Counted from the first letter of the stretch, positions 1-13,346 are shown. The stretch is 64,000 nt of DNA from Calycina herbarum (GCA_001414485.1 LLEY01000219.1:22647-86646), one strand, 5' to 3'. Translations and numbers: made by a program. The notes: generated by a model from the sequence alone, not told the origin.

Positions 1-579
1 TTCCGGTTATTATTCCCGGATAATCACGTATATACGCCTAATTAGTCTATAGTAACGTTCTACTATACCGATTAAGTTATATACCTTAACTAGTACTATC
101 TTAACCTTAATTCCTATTAAGTTAGCGTATCTCTTAAATTCCTTAGTAATAAAGTTCTTCTCTTCGTCTATAGTAATATAATCTAGAGATTCTAAATAGG
201 TGTTTATCTAACACTTTTAAAGAATCTCTTAGACGCTCTTTATACTTATATCTAGTAAAAACTCTCTAGCTTAGTATTAAGTTACTTAGTCTATAATATA
301 TAGGACTGCCTTTCCTTCTAGAAAGAAGATATCTATAATTATATTATAATTAAACTCGATGTTATTATAGAGTGTAAACTTGAATCGGCTAAGTAACTTT
401 CTATGCTTTTAGTAGTATATATAGTATTTTATAAGATGTTATAATATATCTTATTCGATATTATAACTAGCCTTCTCTAGTATACGTTATAAACGTAGTA
501 CTAAGAGATAGCTAAACCGTCTATATAGGCGGTAGATATCGACTTCTAATAAGTAATATAGTAATTCCTAGATAAGATT
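1..579 (-). pseudogene. Ty1/copia relic A, integrase part
   Basis: Reverse-strand reading through RIP stops gives a fungal copia polyprotein around the start of the integrase core, with a segment like RRFKFTLKDDIEFN followed by a DIxFxxGKAVLxIID motif near 300-400. This is the downstream part of the same element whose zinc-binding and protease parts lie at 6393-7517 and whose N-terminal gag lies at 13552-14560. The rest of pol and one LTR lie outside the window to the left. The segment ends at a 16-bp direct repeat (580-595) where LINE copy 1 entered. CpA and TpG are nearly absent and no frame is open, so the element is dead. The family is recognised from motif order, not from a search. Confidence 0.7.
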
Positions 580-595
580 ATATATAGCTTTATCT
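580..595. repeat. Target site duplication, left, LINE copy 1
   Basis: The 16 bases atatatagctttatct recur exactly at 6377-6392, just after the A-rich tail of the LINE. This fixes both ends of the insertion and shows that it landed in copia A. About ten extra bases (596-605) separate the repeat from the conserved LINE 5' end at 606. Confidence 0.9.
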
Positions 596-1379
596 ATATA
601 TAACATTTTTCGTAGATCGAATTTTTTATTCTAAAACACTCGTTCTTATCTCCTCGTACCTAATAAGCCGATTTCCTTCTATAGAAACCCCTCTTAGTAG
701 GCCCTTAGCCTCTCCTACGCCTCTGCGAAGGGGCCCTAGAAAGAGGGGAGTATGCCCGATCCCCCTCTCTCCCGAATATATAGTAACACTTCGTTGTAGT
801 AACTGCTAAAGCTCTTAAGCGTAGTATTATTAGCTAAACCTTCTTCGGAGGAACCGTAGAAGCTGTGGATTACTATCTTAGCACTGCCCTCGACAAAGCC
901 CTTCTAGACCTCCTCTTATACCTTAGAGCCTTCTATACTTAAGTCGCCGGCATTAGCCTGTCTTTCTACTAAGCGTATACCTTAGAGGTACCTCCTCTAC
1001 TACTCTTATCCTTAGAAACCTCTTCTATTATATATAAAGAGGGCTCTACGCCTTCTATAACTCCCCCCCCCTCTCTAGCTCTAGCGGAAAATTTCTCGTA
1101 CGTATAGACTATAAGAGGTGCCTTAGCGCCTGAAAATATAACAGTAACAGTAATAATAATAATACTACCTCCACCTCCTGTCACTTCTAAGCTATAGAAG
1201 AACAAGGGGTTCTTAGCTAAATTAGACCTTAGAGTCTTTATCCGGCTACCTTCTAATTCCTCTAAAAGAAAACATTCCGCCCTAGCTATCTTCCTTACCC
1301 TCTATAACCTAAAAATAGGCTATAAAGACCTTATATAAGAGGTTCTCTCGGTTAACTCTGGATTCGCTATTATACCTAA

Positions 1380-2240
1380 GGACAAGGCCGCTCTAGAAGC
1401 TCTAATATCGACAAAGAAGGCATTTATATAGACTCTATTCTCTATAGCTAAGATAGAGACCTTATAAAACTAGGCAGTATACCGCTTATTAGAGATACCC
1501 TAGAGTATTAAAGCTGTCGAAATCAACGGAAAAGGAGCTATTATATCAACCCTCGCCTCTACTACTACTGAAGTAGTAGCTATAGTAATAAAGGAGCGAA
1601 TTAGAATAGCCTCTATAAAGGTTAATATAACAAGTAGCTCGCTTTTAGATAAGCTATTCTTTACCTTATAGACTGTCTTTTTTAAAGAAGAAGAAGTATA
1701 AGTTAACTATACTATCCTAGATACAACGTCTCTCCTTAGAAGAAGAGTCTTCTTTAAGCCTCTCTCTAAGGTTTCTACGGTTACTCAGTGCTCTAAGTGC
1801 TAGGGGTAGTATAACTAAAGGAACTGTAGAAAGAACCAGCGATGCCGATTATACGGTACTACTTAACACTCTGAAGACTTCTACCTAAAGTACCTAAAGC
1901 ACGCTTAATATAAGCTAAAGTGCCTATACTATAGCGGGCCTTACGCCTTAGACGATGTTAAGTACTAACTTAGACTAGGAACCTTAGGAGCACGCCTCTT
2001 AACCGAGAATAAGAAGACGATCTAGTAAGTATATAACGAAATGCGAATAAGAAGTGAGTAAGACTCTTCTTATAGTAGCTGAAACTTAGACCTCCTAGCT
2101 ACTCTATAAGCTCGAGTAGGCAACTCCTCGCCTACCTCGCCTACCTTACCCCCCTTACCTACCTCGCCTACCTTACCGACTATTCTACTTTAGGAAGACG
2201 ATATCGATATTCTTATAGATACTCCTATAGAAGAGGCACC
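1380..2240 (+). pseudogene. LINE copy 1 ORF1 (gag-like, zinc knuckles)
   Basis: The nucleic-acid-binding protein of the LINE. The recognisable part is a cysteine/histidine cluster at about 1788-1960: CSKC, then a spaced Cys pattern, a GTTxHSED-like H...D segment and CLYCSGPxALDD. This matches the row of CCHC knuckles in Tad-type ORF1 proteins once RIP changes (TGT to TAT, CAN to TAN) are allowed for. A run of PTSPTLP-like codons follows at about 2125-2185, a proline-rich tail that is longer in copy 2. The start is not decidable because the 5' region is saturated with RIP stops. Confidence 0.7.
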
Positions 2241-2299
2241 TTACGACCTCCTTATACGAAGAACCCGGAGTACTACTTATATAATCCCTCTATAAGTAG

Positions 2300-5200
2300 A
2301 CAAGGATTCGCTAAGCACTACTGCCTCTAAGTCCTATAAATCAACATCTATAAGTCTAGCGATTACTAGGAGCTGGTATTACAGCTAGCTTACTCTAAGC
2401 GAGTCGATATAGTTCTTATCTAGGAACCGTATATCTACTTAAGAGAGATTAGCCGTTAGATTATAAGACACTACCTGAACTACGACTGCTTTACACCTAT
2501 TTACAACTGGAATACTAGGCCTCCTAGAGTACTCTCCTTTATACGTAAAGGTGCTAGTATCCTTGTCAGCTAACAGACTCCTATCGCTCCCTCGCTTTAA
2601 TACTAAGACCTTATTTACGCCTTAGTTACACTTTTACAAGGCTCTCTACTTTATATACTTAACGTATATAACGCCCCCCTAGACGCTAAGGGAGCAGGGG
2701 AGGCTGTTAGCCTTATACTAGGCTCTTAATATATCTATACAACGAATACTATCATAGCTGACGACTTTAATCTCAAGAGCCAGCTCTAGTAGTCTAACTT
2801 CCTAGGCGCGGAAAGCACTTAGGCACTCTCGCTTACCGACTAGATAGAGGACAGAGGGCTTCAGCTTACTACCTCGCCCGGCACACAGACACATAGCCTA
2901 GGGAACACGCTAGATTTAGCCTTTTGCTCCAGTAGCCTCTATTAAAGAGAGGCGGCGTCGGAGGTTTACCTAGCTTTTAAATATAGCTTAGACTATCTCC
3001 CTATTATTACTCGCCTGCTGTATACTAGCAGACTAGCCGAGAAGGACCCTCTGCTTAAACTTAGCACCCTTGACCTTAAAGTCTTTAAGACGGCTTTATA
3101 AGGAAGGCTAGAAGAATAATAGCTATACGAGCTTCTAGAACAACCGAACACAGACTTACTTAAGGCTTTGGCAGGGTTTATTATTAAGTACGTATATAGT
3201 ACGTACCTTAGTAGTGCTAAGCGAGGGCTTAGGCATAGGACTGGACATCCTTAGTAGAACGAGGAGTGCTAATCTGCGGCCTCTAAGGCTAGAAGAGCAC
3301 GAAGGCTAGGAGCTAGCACGGAGGCTACGAAAGGACTTTAGAAGGCTCTTAGAAGAGAGATTCGAAAGGTAAAGAGAGAACACTTCCGTAGCTTAATTAA
3401 TAAAGCTATAAAGAGTAAGAACGTCTTTAAGATCTGTAAGTAGCACTAGAGCACTAGAGTTTACAAGTCCCCTTCTTTAAAGGACTCGATAGGCTAGCTA
3501 GGCTTTACTACTTAGGAGAAACAGAAGATCCTAGTATAAGAACTACTTACGAATAAGGCTAAAGTCGGGGATATACTATTCGACACTTCTACTACCTCGA
3601 CTTATACTCTACCTTAGATAGCTCTTACCTTATACGAGGTTAAGAAGTCGGTTCTAGGAAAAGCCTCTACTACTCTAGAGGAGGATGAACTTGTTATAGG
3701 CGTCTTTAAAGTAGCTTGGCCTTAGATCTCACACCTAGTATACTTACTATTTAAGAGGTGTATAGAGTTAGGGTTCTACCTAAAGATCTTCTAAACAGCT
3801 ATTATAGCTATTATCCTAAAGCCTAATAAGAAGGATAAGTTATCTCCTCGAGTATATCGACTAATCTCTCTACTCTCGGTTCTTAGAAAGGGCCTTAAGA
3901 GGCTTCTAGCTAAGAGAGCTTCCTAGATCGCTATTAAGCACGCTGTTCTCGAACTAAACCAGTTTAGAGCTCTTCTCTTATAAGCTACTATAGACCTTAT
4001 AACCTGCCTTATATTCGATATAGAAAGAGCGCTTAGGGATAAGCAAGAGGCTTCTCTTCTTATACTTGATATTAAGAGCGTCTTTAATATAGTACTTATA
4101 GGCCGGCTAGTTAGAAGGCTCTAGGAGTAAGAGTAGCTGTACAGCTTTATAGCATAGGTTACTTCCTTCTTATCTAACAGATTAGTTAAAGTGAAGCTAG
4201 ATAGGGAGATAGAGGTATCTACCCCTCTTTAATATAGGCTTCCTTAAGGCTCGCCTATCTCACTGATTCTCTTTATACTCTATATCTAGCTACTCTTTAC
4301 CCTAGAAGTAGGCTCTCTCCCGACACGGCAGAGGTTCGGCTACGCTGACGATATTAGATTACTTGCTTCTAAGCTCTCTAGGACAGGGAATACTATAGTC
4401 CTTATAAAACAGGTAGCTAGTACGCTAGCTTAGGGAACAGAAGAGGGTATTACCTTTAATACTGAAAAGTTAGAACTTATCTACTTCTCTCGTAAGAGAA
4501 AGCAAAAGAGGAGAGGTATCCGCCCTCCTCCTTCTATTACAGTAGTAGGAAAGACAATAGAGCCTATATAAGAGCTACGCTAGCTTAGCATCTTCTTTAA
4601 CCCTCGTCTTACCTTTTATAGCCACGTTAGAAGGATAGCTAGCAAGGCTATACTAGTAGCTAGTATCTTAAAAGTGATAACAAACATAGTAAGAGGCTTA
4701 CTCTCTTATCTACTTAAATAAGCTACTACTGCTTATATTCTGTCGATCGCCTACTTCGGAAGCGAGACCTAGTTCCCTAGGCGTGCTAGAGCTAGAGGTG
4801 ACTAGGTAGAGGGTATAAACAACCGAATTAGCTGTTATCTAACTTTACTAGATAGAGTAGTAGCTAGGTATACTAGGATTATCCTCCTAGTATATAAAAC
4901 TACTCCTACCTTAGTACTTCTTATAGAATCTGGCCTTCTAGCCTCTAAAATTACTCTTATAGTTAGAAGTAAAGCACTTAAAGCTAGGACTCGACGACTC
5001 GACCTAACTCACCTACTAAAACGATGTATAAATAACCCTTGCTCTAGAGCTAGGCTTATATACCGTACTCGCGTAGCCCTCTCTCTCTCTAAAGAGATTA
5101 ACCCTCTTTAGAACCCCTTATAAGATAGAGGCTTTAACTAGCAAGCCTGTCTTCTAGAAGTAGGGGGGCCTGACTCTAGAGAGACGAAGGAATCCTATAA

Positions 5201-6130
5201 AGCTAAATTCCTTAAATTCCTTACTACTATCCCTGCTATAGACCTAGTTGTCTTTATAGACGGCTCTTAGTTAGACGATAAGAGAACTAGTAGAGGCGTC
5301 TGTCTAATAAGAGGAGGAGTTATCCTTAATACTAAGGTCTTCTCCTTTAGTAAGGTACTAGAGATATACGACGTAGAGGCTAGAGCAGCCCTATATGGTC
5401 TTGAATTAGCCCTGGCTTCCTCTTTCTAGTTACTGGCTAGGAAGTGCTAGATCTGTCTCGATAACTTTAAAGCTATACTATAACTAACCTACTAGTCCTA
5501 TAGCACTTCGTAAGAGACTTTTAATAGAGTTAACGAGTTAGCTCTACTATATCTTAGGAAAGTCTAAACTATATAGTATCCTAACTATATAGGTATCTAA
5601 GGTAATAAGATAGTAGATAGAGCTATAGAGAGAGGTGCTTAGCTACCCTCTTTAAACTCTCTTCCCTTACTCTATACTACTACGCTTTAGAGAGAGGTTA
5701 AAGAGATAGGGGTATAGCTTACAAAGAAGCTATAGAAAGCTATACTTTCTAGGCTATATAAGAATCTAGGGCTCGATAGCTAGTCCTTAAAACCTCGGTT
5801 ACTCCGCTTACTAAGAGAGGTCCTAGCTCGCTTAATTACTACTTGCTTCGGCCACGGAGACTTTACTATATATCACCTTCGCTTCTTCTACCTTAACACG
5901 CTACTCTCCTTAGAGGAGTGTAAGTATAGAAAGGAGAAGACTTAATTTCACCTGCTCTTTTATAGGCTTATAAACAAAGCAGCTCCTAGGCTACTTATAG
6001 AGACTAAGAGGAATCCTTAAATACTCTTTAGCCTATACTATAAGAAGCTATTTTATAAGATCTACTATAAGACGAAGTTTTATACTAAGATCTGTCTCCC
6101 TAGATAGAGAAATCTTTCTCTCCTTTACTT
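2300..6130 (+). pseudogene. LINE copy 1 ORF2: endonuclease, RT, RNase H
   Basis: One frame can be followed almost without shifts for about 3.8 kb, broken only by TAG/TAA where CAG, CAA or TGG would be expected. In order: AP endonuclease from about 2330 (QEPYIY motif near 2420, then an ADDFN-type motif near 2760), reverse transcriptase from about 3800 (KPNKKDK, RPISLLS-like block, GYADD at 4338-4352), RNase H from about 5250 (FIDGS, then an EARAAL block near 5370), and a Cys/His C-terminus near 5900. This enzyme nicks the target and primes reverse transcription there. Stops throughout make it non-functional. Confidence 0.85.
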
Positions 6131-6376
6131 TATATCTCTCTCTACTCTCTACTCTCTGTTATTATATACTGTTTTCTTATTCTAATTCAGAATAAGGGCT
6201 GCTTTAGAAGTAGGGCTTCTCTTTAAACTATCTCTTATAAATTAGCGTTCTTTTATTTACACCCTCTATAGCCTAGAGCACCTCTCTAGCGTTATTTGCC
6301 TAAAACTAGGACTTTTTTAAGACCTAGCCTACGCGAGCTAGACTCCGTCTAACGTTAAATAGAAATAAATAAATAA

Positions 6377-6392
6377 ATATATAGCTTTATCT
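6377..6392. repeat. Target site duplication, right, LINE copy 1
   Basis: An exact 16-bp copy of 580-595, directly after the aaataaataaat tail. Copia A sequence resumes on its right. Confidence 0.9.
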
Positions 6393-7517
6393 TAAAGAAG
6401 GAAAGGATATCTAAACTGTCTTATAATATTAAAGCGTTTAGTCTCTCTTCTCTTACTATCTTCTTATATAAGAACGTTTTTAAAGTTATTTAGCGAGATA
6501 TACAACTTATCTATATCGTTAATATATAAGATAAATAGTATATCTGATTATATAATATAGAATTCTATATAACTAATAGGTATACTAATAGTAATTAAGC
6601 TAAGAGAAGAGGTAAAACCCTTGCTAAACTAGATATTAAACTATCTCTTAGTACTTTCGTTAATTAGGATATTATTAACATATTTACTATAAGTGAGGTA
6701 TTAATCGTATCTGATACTCGACTTCCGTGCTGCTCTAGTATCGATTATAACTCTAAAGAAGCAATCCTCTACGTACTTTTTAGCTATAGAAGTAAATACT
6801 TCCTTAGTAAACTAGCTATCTCTTTTAGAAGTAGCGTCTGAGATCGATAGTAAGATATATCTATAGAATAAGTGCTTTTATACCAGGCTTATTAAATTAG
6901 CTATAAGAGTTTAAGTACTTAAGTTGTCGATTCGTCTTATAGAAGTAACTAAGTAGTAGATAACCTCGTCTTCTAAGTTACTATCGTTAGTAGATAAGGC
7001 AACTGTCTAAAGGGTTTCTGCTATATCCTCTTCTTCTATACGTTCCGTACTTGTAATATACGTATAGTATACTTTCTTAACAAAGGCATCTTCCTTGCTA
7101 TAGAAGCTGGTTTTATTACTCTTTTACTATTTAGTAAAGTAACGATCCTGTTCTTTCTAAGTATAGTTCTAGGATCGGTAGCCTTCTTTATCGTATACGT
7201 AACACTTGTTACTTTTAAGTCTACGGTTCTAGTCGTCGTTATTACTATACTTGTAGAAGTAACGATCCGTTATTAAGGTCTTAGAGTTTAAGTTATAGTA
7301 AGATATTAAAGTCTGGGTGTTTTTATAGCTTACTTCGTAGTTACGAATAAAGCTTCTTAAGAATATAATAGTGCTCTAGAGAGAGGAATTCTAGGGTAGA
7401 GTTAAGTACGCGTTCTAGTATTCTAGTACTTCCTCGTATACTATAAGTAACTTATTAGTTAATTAGCTATCACTTTATATATCCTCTAGAAGACCGTATC
7501 GTAGTTCTTCTAGCTTA
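6393..7517 (-). pseudogene. Ty1/copia relic A, gag zinc-binding region and protease
   Basis: Reverse-strand translation gives, near 7180-7250, a Cys-rich block (KCYVxDKEGxRSxN) like the zinc-binding end of fungal copia gag. Near 6730-6760 it gives a VIIDTRAAR block, the aspartic protease DTGA motif after a G-to-A change. This lies upstream of the integrase part at 1-579 and downstream of the gag part at 13552-14560. The segment is bounded by the LINE target duplication on the left and by gaaag (7518-7522), the gypsy 1 target duplication, on the right. RIP-type stops are frequent. Confidence 0.7.
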
Positions 7518-7522
7518 GAAAG

Positions 7523-7722
7523 TGTAACGACACGTACGAAGTATAGCCCGCGCAAGGCGGACGGTCTACGGTGTAGGTTATAGAATCGTAGAACTGTCTT
7601 ATTCGAAGATTCTAAGCTAAGGAGAAGAGGAGAGCTCGAGAGAGCTCGAGTCTAAATACAAAATGTGGTTCGCTAAGGTAGCCACGTGATATGAATAGCA
7701 CGTGACGGTTAGAACCGTTATA
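7523..7722 (-). repeat. Gypsy 1 3' LTR
   Basis: On the forward strand it runs from tgtaacgacacg to ccgttata. The other LTR ends ccgtcaca, so the TG...CA ends are partly lost to C-to-T changes here. An internal tandem of gagagctcga is visible near 7630-7650. Confidence 0.93.
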
Positions 7723-7789
7723 TTACCTCCCTCTCTGAAAAAAAGCTTGCTCTTAAGCTTATAGACATCTCTATATTATTATCTAATTC

Positions 7790-10700
7790 TTCGTACGAAT
7801 TTAAGCTATCCTTCTAAGCCTTAATCTATTCCTATAGTCGACGCGGGGGTCCTGGCTCTATAGAGTATTATAAGTGAAAGCTCCTAAGTTTATACAGCGA
7901 ATACTTGAAGTCTAATACTAGATACTATTCTAGATCCTTATTATGCTTTGTCTACTTTGCTTTATAATATAGTGCTTTCCTTGTTTTCTTAACTGTAATT
8001 ACCTCTTCTACCTCCTACTCCTCATCGTCTGTGACCTGTATAGGCGGAGGTGGTTTATTTATCTGTCTAGCTAAAGAGTTGTTTAAAGCTTTTTATAGGC
8101 GGTCTATTAAGAATACTAGGTGTATCTTTATCGAGGCTAGTAATTTGACTTCGTACGAGTGTCCTATCTTTTGAATAACCTTATACAGGCCTGCTATTTA
8201 GTAGTCTAACTTGTGGCTAGGGCGCTCTGTCTTCTAATTCCTAGTAGCTACCTAGACTTTGTCTCCTACTTTAAAGTCTACTTCCCGTTAGTAGAGGTTA
8301 ATATCTCTCTTTTTCTTATCTTACGCTTTCTTTATAATTATACAGGCTGTTTCCTATGCTTCTTAAAGCCTTTTAACCACTTGTTATACCTCTTTCTAAT
8401 TCAGCTTCTCTTTTAGCGTAGCTGTGTTTAGCGTATTCTAGTTAAAAGAAGTGCGAGAAGGATAGATATTTAGGAGCTCTAATAGCGACATTCTAATACT
8501 TTCGTAGGGTAGCGTTAGTTAGGCGTAGTCTATAATAGGCAGCAGCTTAGACTAATTATCCTGATAGTAGTTAATAAAGAGGCGTAAGCGCTGGTCTAAG
8601 TACTAGTTTATGATTTCTGTCTGTCTATCTGTTTATAGGTGGAAAGCTATAGAAAGCTTGATTTGAATCCCTAGTATCCGGTAGAATTCAGTCTAGAAGT
8701 TAGAGACGAATTAAGGTCCTCTGTCTAATATAATTATCTATAGCGCTCTACGATGTCTATATATATATAACACGTAAAGCTAGGCTATGTCCTTAGCAGT
8801 TGTTGTCTTATAGTAAGGAATAGAGATGCTTTGCTTACTTAAACAGTTAACTACTATATATACTGTGTTATAACCGAACTTGTTCTTTAGAAATAACTTA
8901 AAATCTATAGTAACGTGTTACTAAGGGCGGTCTAGAACTGGCAGTGGGTATAAGAATCTAAGAGTGCGATCTCTAGAAGTATATACTCTCTTATAAGCAT
9001 AGCAGTTGTAGACATATTAGGTTATATCCTAGGAAAGTCCTTTCTAATAGTACTTCTAGCTAAGGATTCGAGCTGTCTTTACTTTGCCAGGGTGTGCGGA
9101 GGAGACTTAATCGTAAGCTTCTTTGATTAGATCAGCTACTAGGGTATCTTATATAGGAACCACTAGTCGCCCTTAGTAAAGGAGTAGTCCGTTGTCTAGC
9201 TGAAAGTTTCCTAGTTACGTCTCTGCTTGTCTCCTTAGGGAGTCTAGTAATCCTGCCGTACGATTAGCTGTTAGAATCCGGTCGATTAGTTAGCTTAGCT
9301 CTCGTATACCCTCGTCTAAGAGGGCTAACTCTAGGCTCTTGTTTTCCAGAATCGCTAGGTCTAGTTGTTCTGGCTAAAGCAAGGCCTTTGTACGAATAAA
9401 TGCTTTAAGCTTGTCTTAAGAGCTAACGTCTTATTCTCTTCGTATAAGTGTATTAGGTTAAGTGTTTTCCTTACCTGCCTAGTATATAATTATAAAAGAG
9501 TATTAAGAGAGTAGTTTACCCTACCTAGCCTGGCGGCTAGTTAGCTGCTTAGTTGTTATAAAGTACTCGAGTGCTTTGTAATCTATATATACTTTGAAAC
9601 GAGAAGGCGTGCTTTGGAGTTCAGGGCGCTAGTAGCTAAGAGAGCGTATAATAGCTAGTATCTTCTTATCGTATATCTCGTAGTTGTATTCAGTAGAGGC
9701 TATGGTCTTTGAGAAGTAACCTATAGAATACTATTCGCTGTCGGGGTATAACTAAGAGAGTATACTAGTAACGACTCTATCCGAAGCGTCTGTTTCTAGC
9801 TTATATTCTAAGTCAGGGTTATAATGTCGTAAGAGTGAGAATAAGACAAGTCAGTGTTTAAGTTCCTTAAAAGCTTATTAATAGAACTTATTAAATATAA
9901 AAGGAGTTATAGCTTTAGTTAATCGCGTAAGTAGCTTAGTAATGATCCCGTAGTTACGGATAAACCGTCGGTAGAAGTTATAAAAACTAAGAAAGGACTA
10001 GACTCTCTTAACTATACTAGGCTCCTTCTACTCGTGTATTATAGAGACTTTGTCTAGGTCTACCTTGATACCGTCGGTGCTAACTATAAAGCTAAGGTAC
10101 TTCGTACGAGTAACGCTGAATTCGTACTTCTTAATATCCGCCTATAGACTAGCGTTACAGAGTCTCTAGAGAACTATTCGCACGTGCTCGTTATACTCTA
10201 GAGGGTTGTCCGAGTAAATTAAAATATCGTCTAAGTAGGTAGTATAAAAGTCGTCTAGGTAGTCGAAAAGTATATCGTTTATATAGCGCTGGTACGTTAT
10301 AGGGCTATTCGTAAGACTAAATAGGAGAACTTTATATTTATAGGAACTATATCTTATACGGAACGTTATAAGATCTTCGGATTCTAGATCTATTCGAATA
10401 CAGTAGAAGGCCTAGCAGATATCGAGTTTCGTAAATCTCTTAACATAAGCAAGGCGAGCTAGAGTCTCGTTAATTAATAGTAAGAGGTATCGATCCTTGT
10501 AAGTAAGAGTATTTAGCTTACGGAAGTCGATATAGAAGCGTAGACTGCTATTAGGTTTCTAGATAAAGAGAGTAGGTAAGGCAAAGAGTGCTTAGCTTAA
10601 CTTAATAAAACCCTTAGTAAGGTTCTTAACTAAGTACTGCTTAATAGCTCTAAGTTCATCTACTAACTGATAATAAAGCAGGCTGTATCCTAGAGTATTC

Positions 10701-11800
10701 GAAGCTTCTAGCTTAATTCGATGATCGTACTAGCGGTGAGGCAGGAGCTTGTCTAATACTACTTTTAAGAACACGTCCTTATACGAGCTATACTACAACG
10801 GCAGCTTGTCCTTGATATTCTAGATAGTTGCTTAGTCGTTATCCTCAAGAGCCTCTTTCGACTAGATTATTTAGTCTAACTCGTACAGGCTTGTTAAGAA
10901 GAACTTATTCTCTTTTTTCTATAGGTAGAAGTAGAATCCGTTTATACTAATATAAGCGATGTCTACTGAAGAAAGGTCTTGCTATACTAAAGAAGCCGCC
11001 GAAGTAGGGATAGGTTATAGAAGTGTACTTTCTAGTAGATTAAGCTCTAGCTACATCTGGCGTATCTTATCTCTTATATCCTATTCGTACTTATAACCTC
11101 TAATAGTCTTGATTTCACTTAGGTCCTAGCTCTCGTAACCCGAGTCTACTTCTTTTAAGAGGGTGCTAGGCGGAGGCGGGCTGACAGGGTAAGCGAGTAT
11201 ATAAGAGAGCTTGCCTTGTCTGCTATCTTTACGTCGTATATCCTCTCTTTCTATAGCACGTTCTCTAGATAGTACGTCTTACTAGTAATCGGGCTAGGTG
11301 TGTTAAGAGGCGATATAGCTCCGAGGTATATAGATCTCTTTTTAAAAGGTAGACAGAGTAGTATACTTATCGTCCTCGCTATCTTTAGGCTATATAAGCT
11401 TCTGTTTTCTAGGGTTTAACTAGATATTAAAGTAGGCTATCTATTTAAGTCTAAGGATAACCTTATAGTTGCCTAAGTCTAGAATATAGAGGGGGATGTT
11501 AGTTTATAGATGCCTATCTATAGAGAGGTAAAGGGTAAGAATATAAGTAATAGACTTGCTCGACTTACTATCGAATCCTTTGGTTATAATAGATTGTTTT
11601 AGCTTTTAAGATATAAGGTTGAAAAACTTAGCTATATCAGTAGCAAAAGCAGTATCGATAAAAGCAAAGCCGTTTACTCTAGTATTAATTAAGCCGTAGG
11701 TTATAATTCTAATTCTATTATTAGCTAGTATATAGAGAACTATAAAATGTTTTCCACCTATTAATCGACTTAAATTAATCTTCTTTAGACTAAGAGCATA
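7790..11800 (-). pseudogene. Gypsy 1 pol: protease, RT, RNase H, integrase, chromodomain
   Basis: Read on the reverse strand through RIP stops. RT has YLDDILIYSDNP at about 10205-10240, followed by an ADIKKxEFSVT segment. RNase H follows around 9500-9750. The integrase region shows KRVYTSRDRT near 8970, LDRPW near 8930 and a SKQSISIPYYKTTT block near 8800-8830. Near 7830-8030 a chromodomain-like YYKAKxxxHNxDLEWYP segment precedes an FHLQYxxEPGPPRRLQ tail, as in fungal chromoviruses. The pol order RT-RH-INT is that of Ty3/gypsy. No reading frame is intact. Confidence 0.87.
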
Positions 11801-11849
11801 CCTTAGGCAGGAGTCTTAGCCTAGGGTTCTTCTTTTCCCGAATCGTAGA

Positions 11850-13150
11850 AAGGTTCCTCGTCTACTAATTCTTCTTTCTTAATCTCCTTAAAGTCTACTC
11901 GCTTAGGCTTAGAGTAGGTAGCAGCAAAGTGTCCTTTCTTATAGCAATTATAGTAGGTAGTGTTTATATCTATAGAAGCTGGGCGTCTTACTTCGTTAGG
12001 TCGGGGCTTTTCGCTAGTTACGCGCTTAAAAGCTAGATTTGTCGTACGTGATAGTAGGTCTGATATAGGACGTTGAGAGCATAGAGTAGCTGAGGTTATT
12101 ATTAAATCAGAGCTAGGTGCCGCGGCTGAAGATCGAGGGGGTTAAGTAGCTGACTTCTCTCGGTATCGCTTTTAACGCTCTTCTCTTATAGTAATACGCT
12201 TTAACTCTGTGTTTAAAGATAGACAGTTTATTAACAGCTCTTAGTATATGTCGAGGGTACGTAGTATTAGGGCTATTCCTCTCTAGAGCAGCGTCGTTAA
12301 TCTATCGTATAAGTCTAAGCAGAGGCTCTCTTAAGGAATTTAGGCTTCTTCTACTAGGTGTAGGAACTGGGTTTAGAACTCGGCAAACGTCTAGGTTGTT
12401 TTCATAGTATAGTAATAGTTATACTTATATCTAGTATCTTATACTTGATTTAGGTTTACGTAGATAGAGGTAAGGTATTCGATTATCTCTCTAGTAAAGG
12501 TAAAACGTGTCTATAAGTCTTCGTTATAGCGTAGCTAGAGGTGCCGCTATACGTCGCTAGTTATACGATTAAATAGATATAGTATCTTATCTTCTTCGTC
12601 TTAAAAGTAGTCTACGTTGCTATAGAATTTGCCTTAGATCTGGATCTTCTAGCTAGGAAAGGTAGGGTTTTGTCTATCCGATAGAGGCTAGAGATCTAGC
12701 TGTTTCTTTAAGTACTTATAGCTAGTATTCGAGCTTAGTGTCGTAGAATCAGGGGTATTACGTTCGATTAATTAAGCGACTTATTAAGGTAACAGTGAAG
12801 GTAAAGGCAACGAGGCTACTAGTTATTTATTGTTTTTACTATCTAAAGCAGTAAGCCGATCTAGGATCTAACCTAGCTTATTATCGGTCTATGACTAGTT
12901 TTTAGAGAGGGTGCGGATCTGCTCTTAAAGCTAAGATACGTTAACCTCCTTAGTATCGTCGTAGTCGGAGTCTTATTACTAGTAGCTGATAGTATAGAGT
13001 CTGCCGTCGTCGACTTAGATCGTGTCCTCCTAGTTATCGGCATTATTAGTAGAACTTTATCCTACTCTTAAGGAGTTCTTCTAGTACGCTTCTATAGGAC
13101 GCGCTTTAGGTACTATCGTAGTAATTAGCGAATATAGGTTATAAAGGTAA
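11850..13150 (-). pseudogene. Gypsy 1 gag
   Basis: The capsid/nucleocapsid region. A CCHC knuckle is visible at about 11925-11965 on the reverse strand (CYNCYKKGHFAATYS, with Gly and the last Cys altered by RIP-type changes). Upstream is a helical, charged region typical of retrotransposon gag. The start is not resolvable. Confidence 0.7.
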
Positions 13151-13346
13151 AGTATACGCGTAGCGAAAATCCGTTTTCTAAATTAGCGTATATCTAGAGC
13201 GCTCTGCTCGCTAGATCTTCTCAACTCCTTCTAAAAAGCTCTGCGGCTAGGCAGTTAAGAATCGTAGAGTCCTTCTACCGCGACGGATAGATAGGAAGGG
13301 ATATTCAGTAAAGCCTTCCTAGGCAGTGTAGGCGAGCTTAGAATAA

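Larger units (their letters stand above)
596..6376 (+). mobile_element. LINE copy 1, Tad-type non-LTR retrotransposon, RIPed
   Basis: A full-length non-LTR element of about 5.78 kb. It starts with ttttcgtagatcgaatttttt, which is shared with copy 2 at 36214. It ends in an AAATA-repeat tail after gttaaatag, and is flanked by a 16-bp target duplication. Read through RIP stops it encodes ORF1 with zinc knuckles, then ORF2 with AP endonuclease, reverse transcriptase (FGYADD at 4335-4352), RNase H and a C-terminal region. Endonuclease, RT and RNase H together fit the Tad1/I group. CpA/TpG depletion is nearly complete and every long frame is broken by TAG/TAA, so it is immobile. It lies in copia A and is therefore younger than it. 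Confidence 0.92.
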
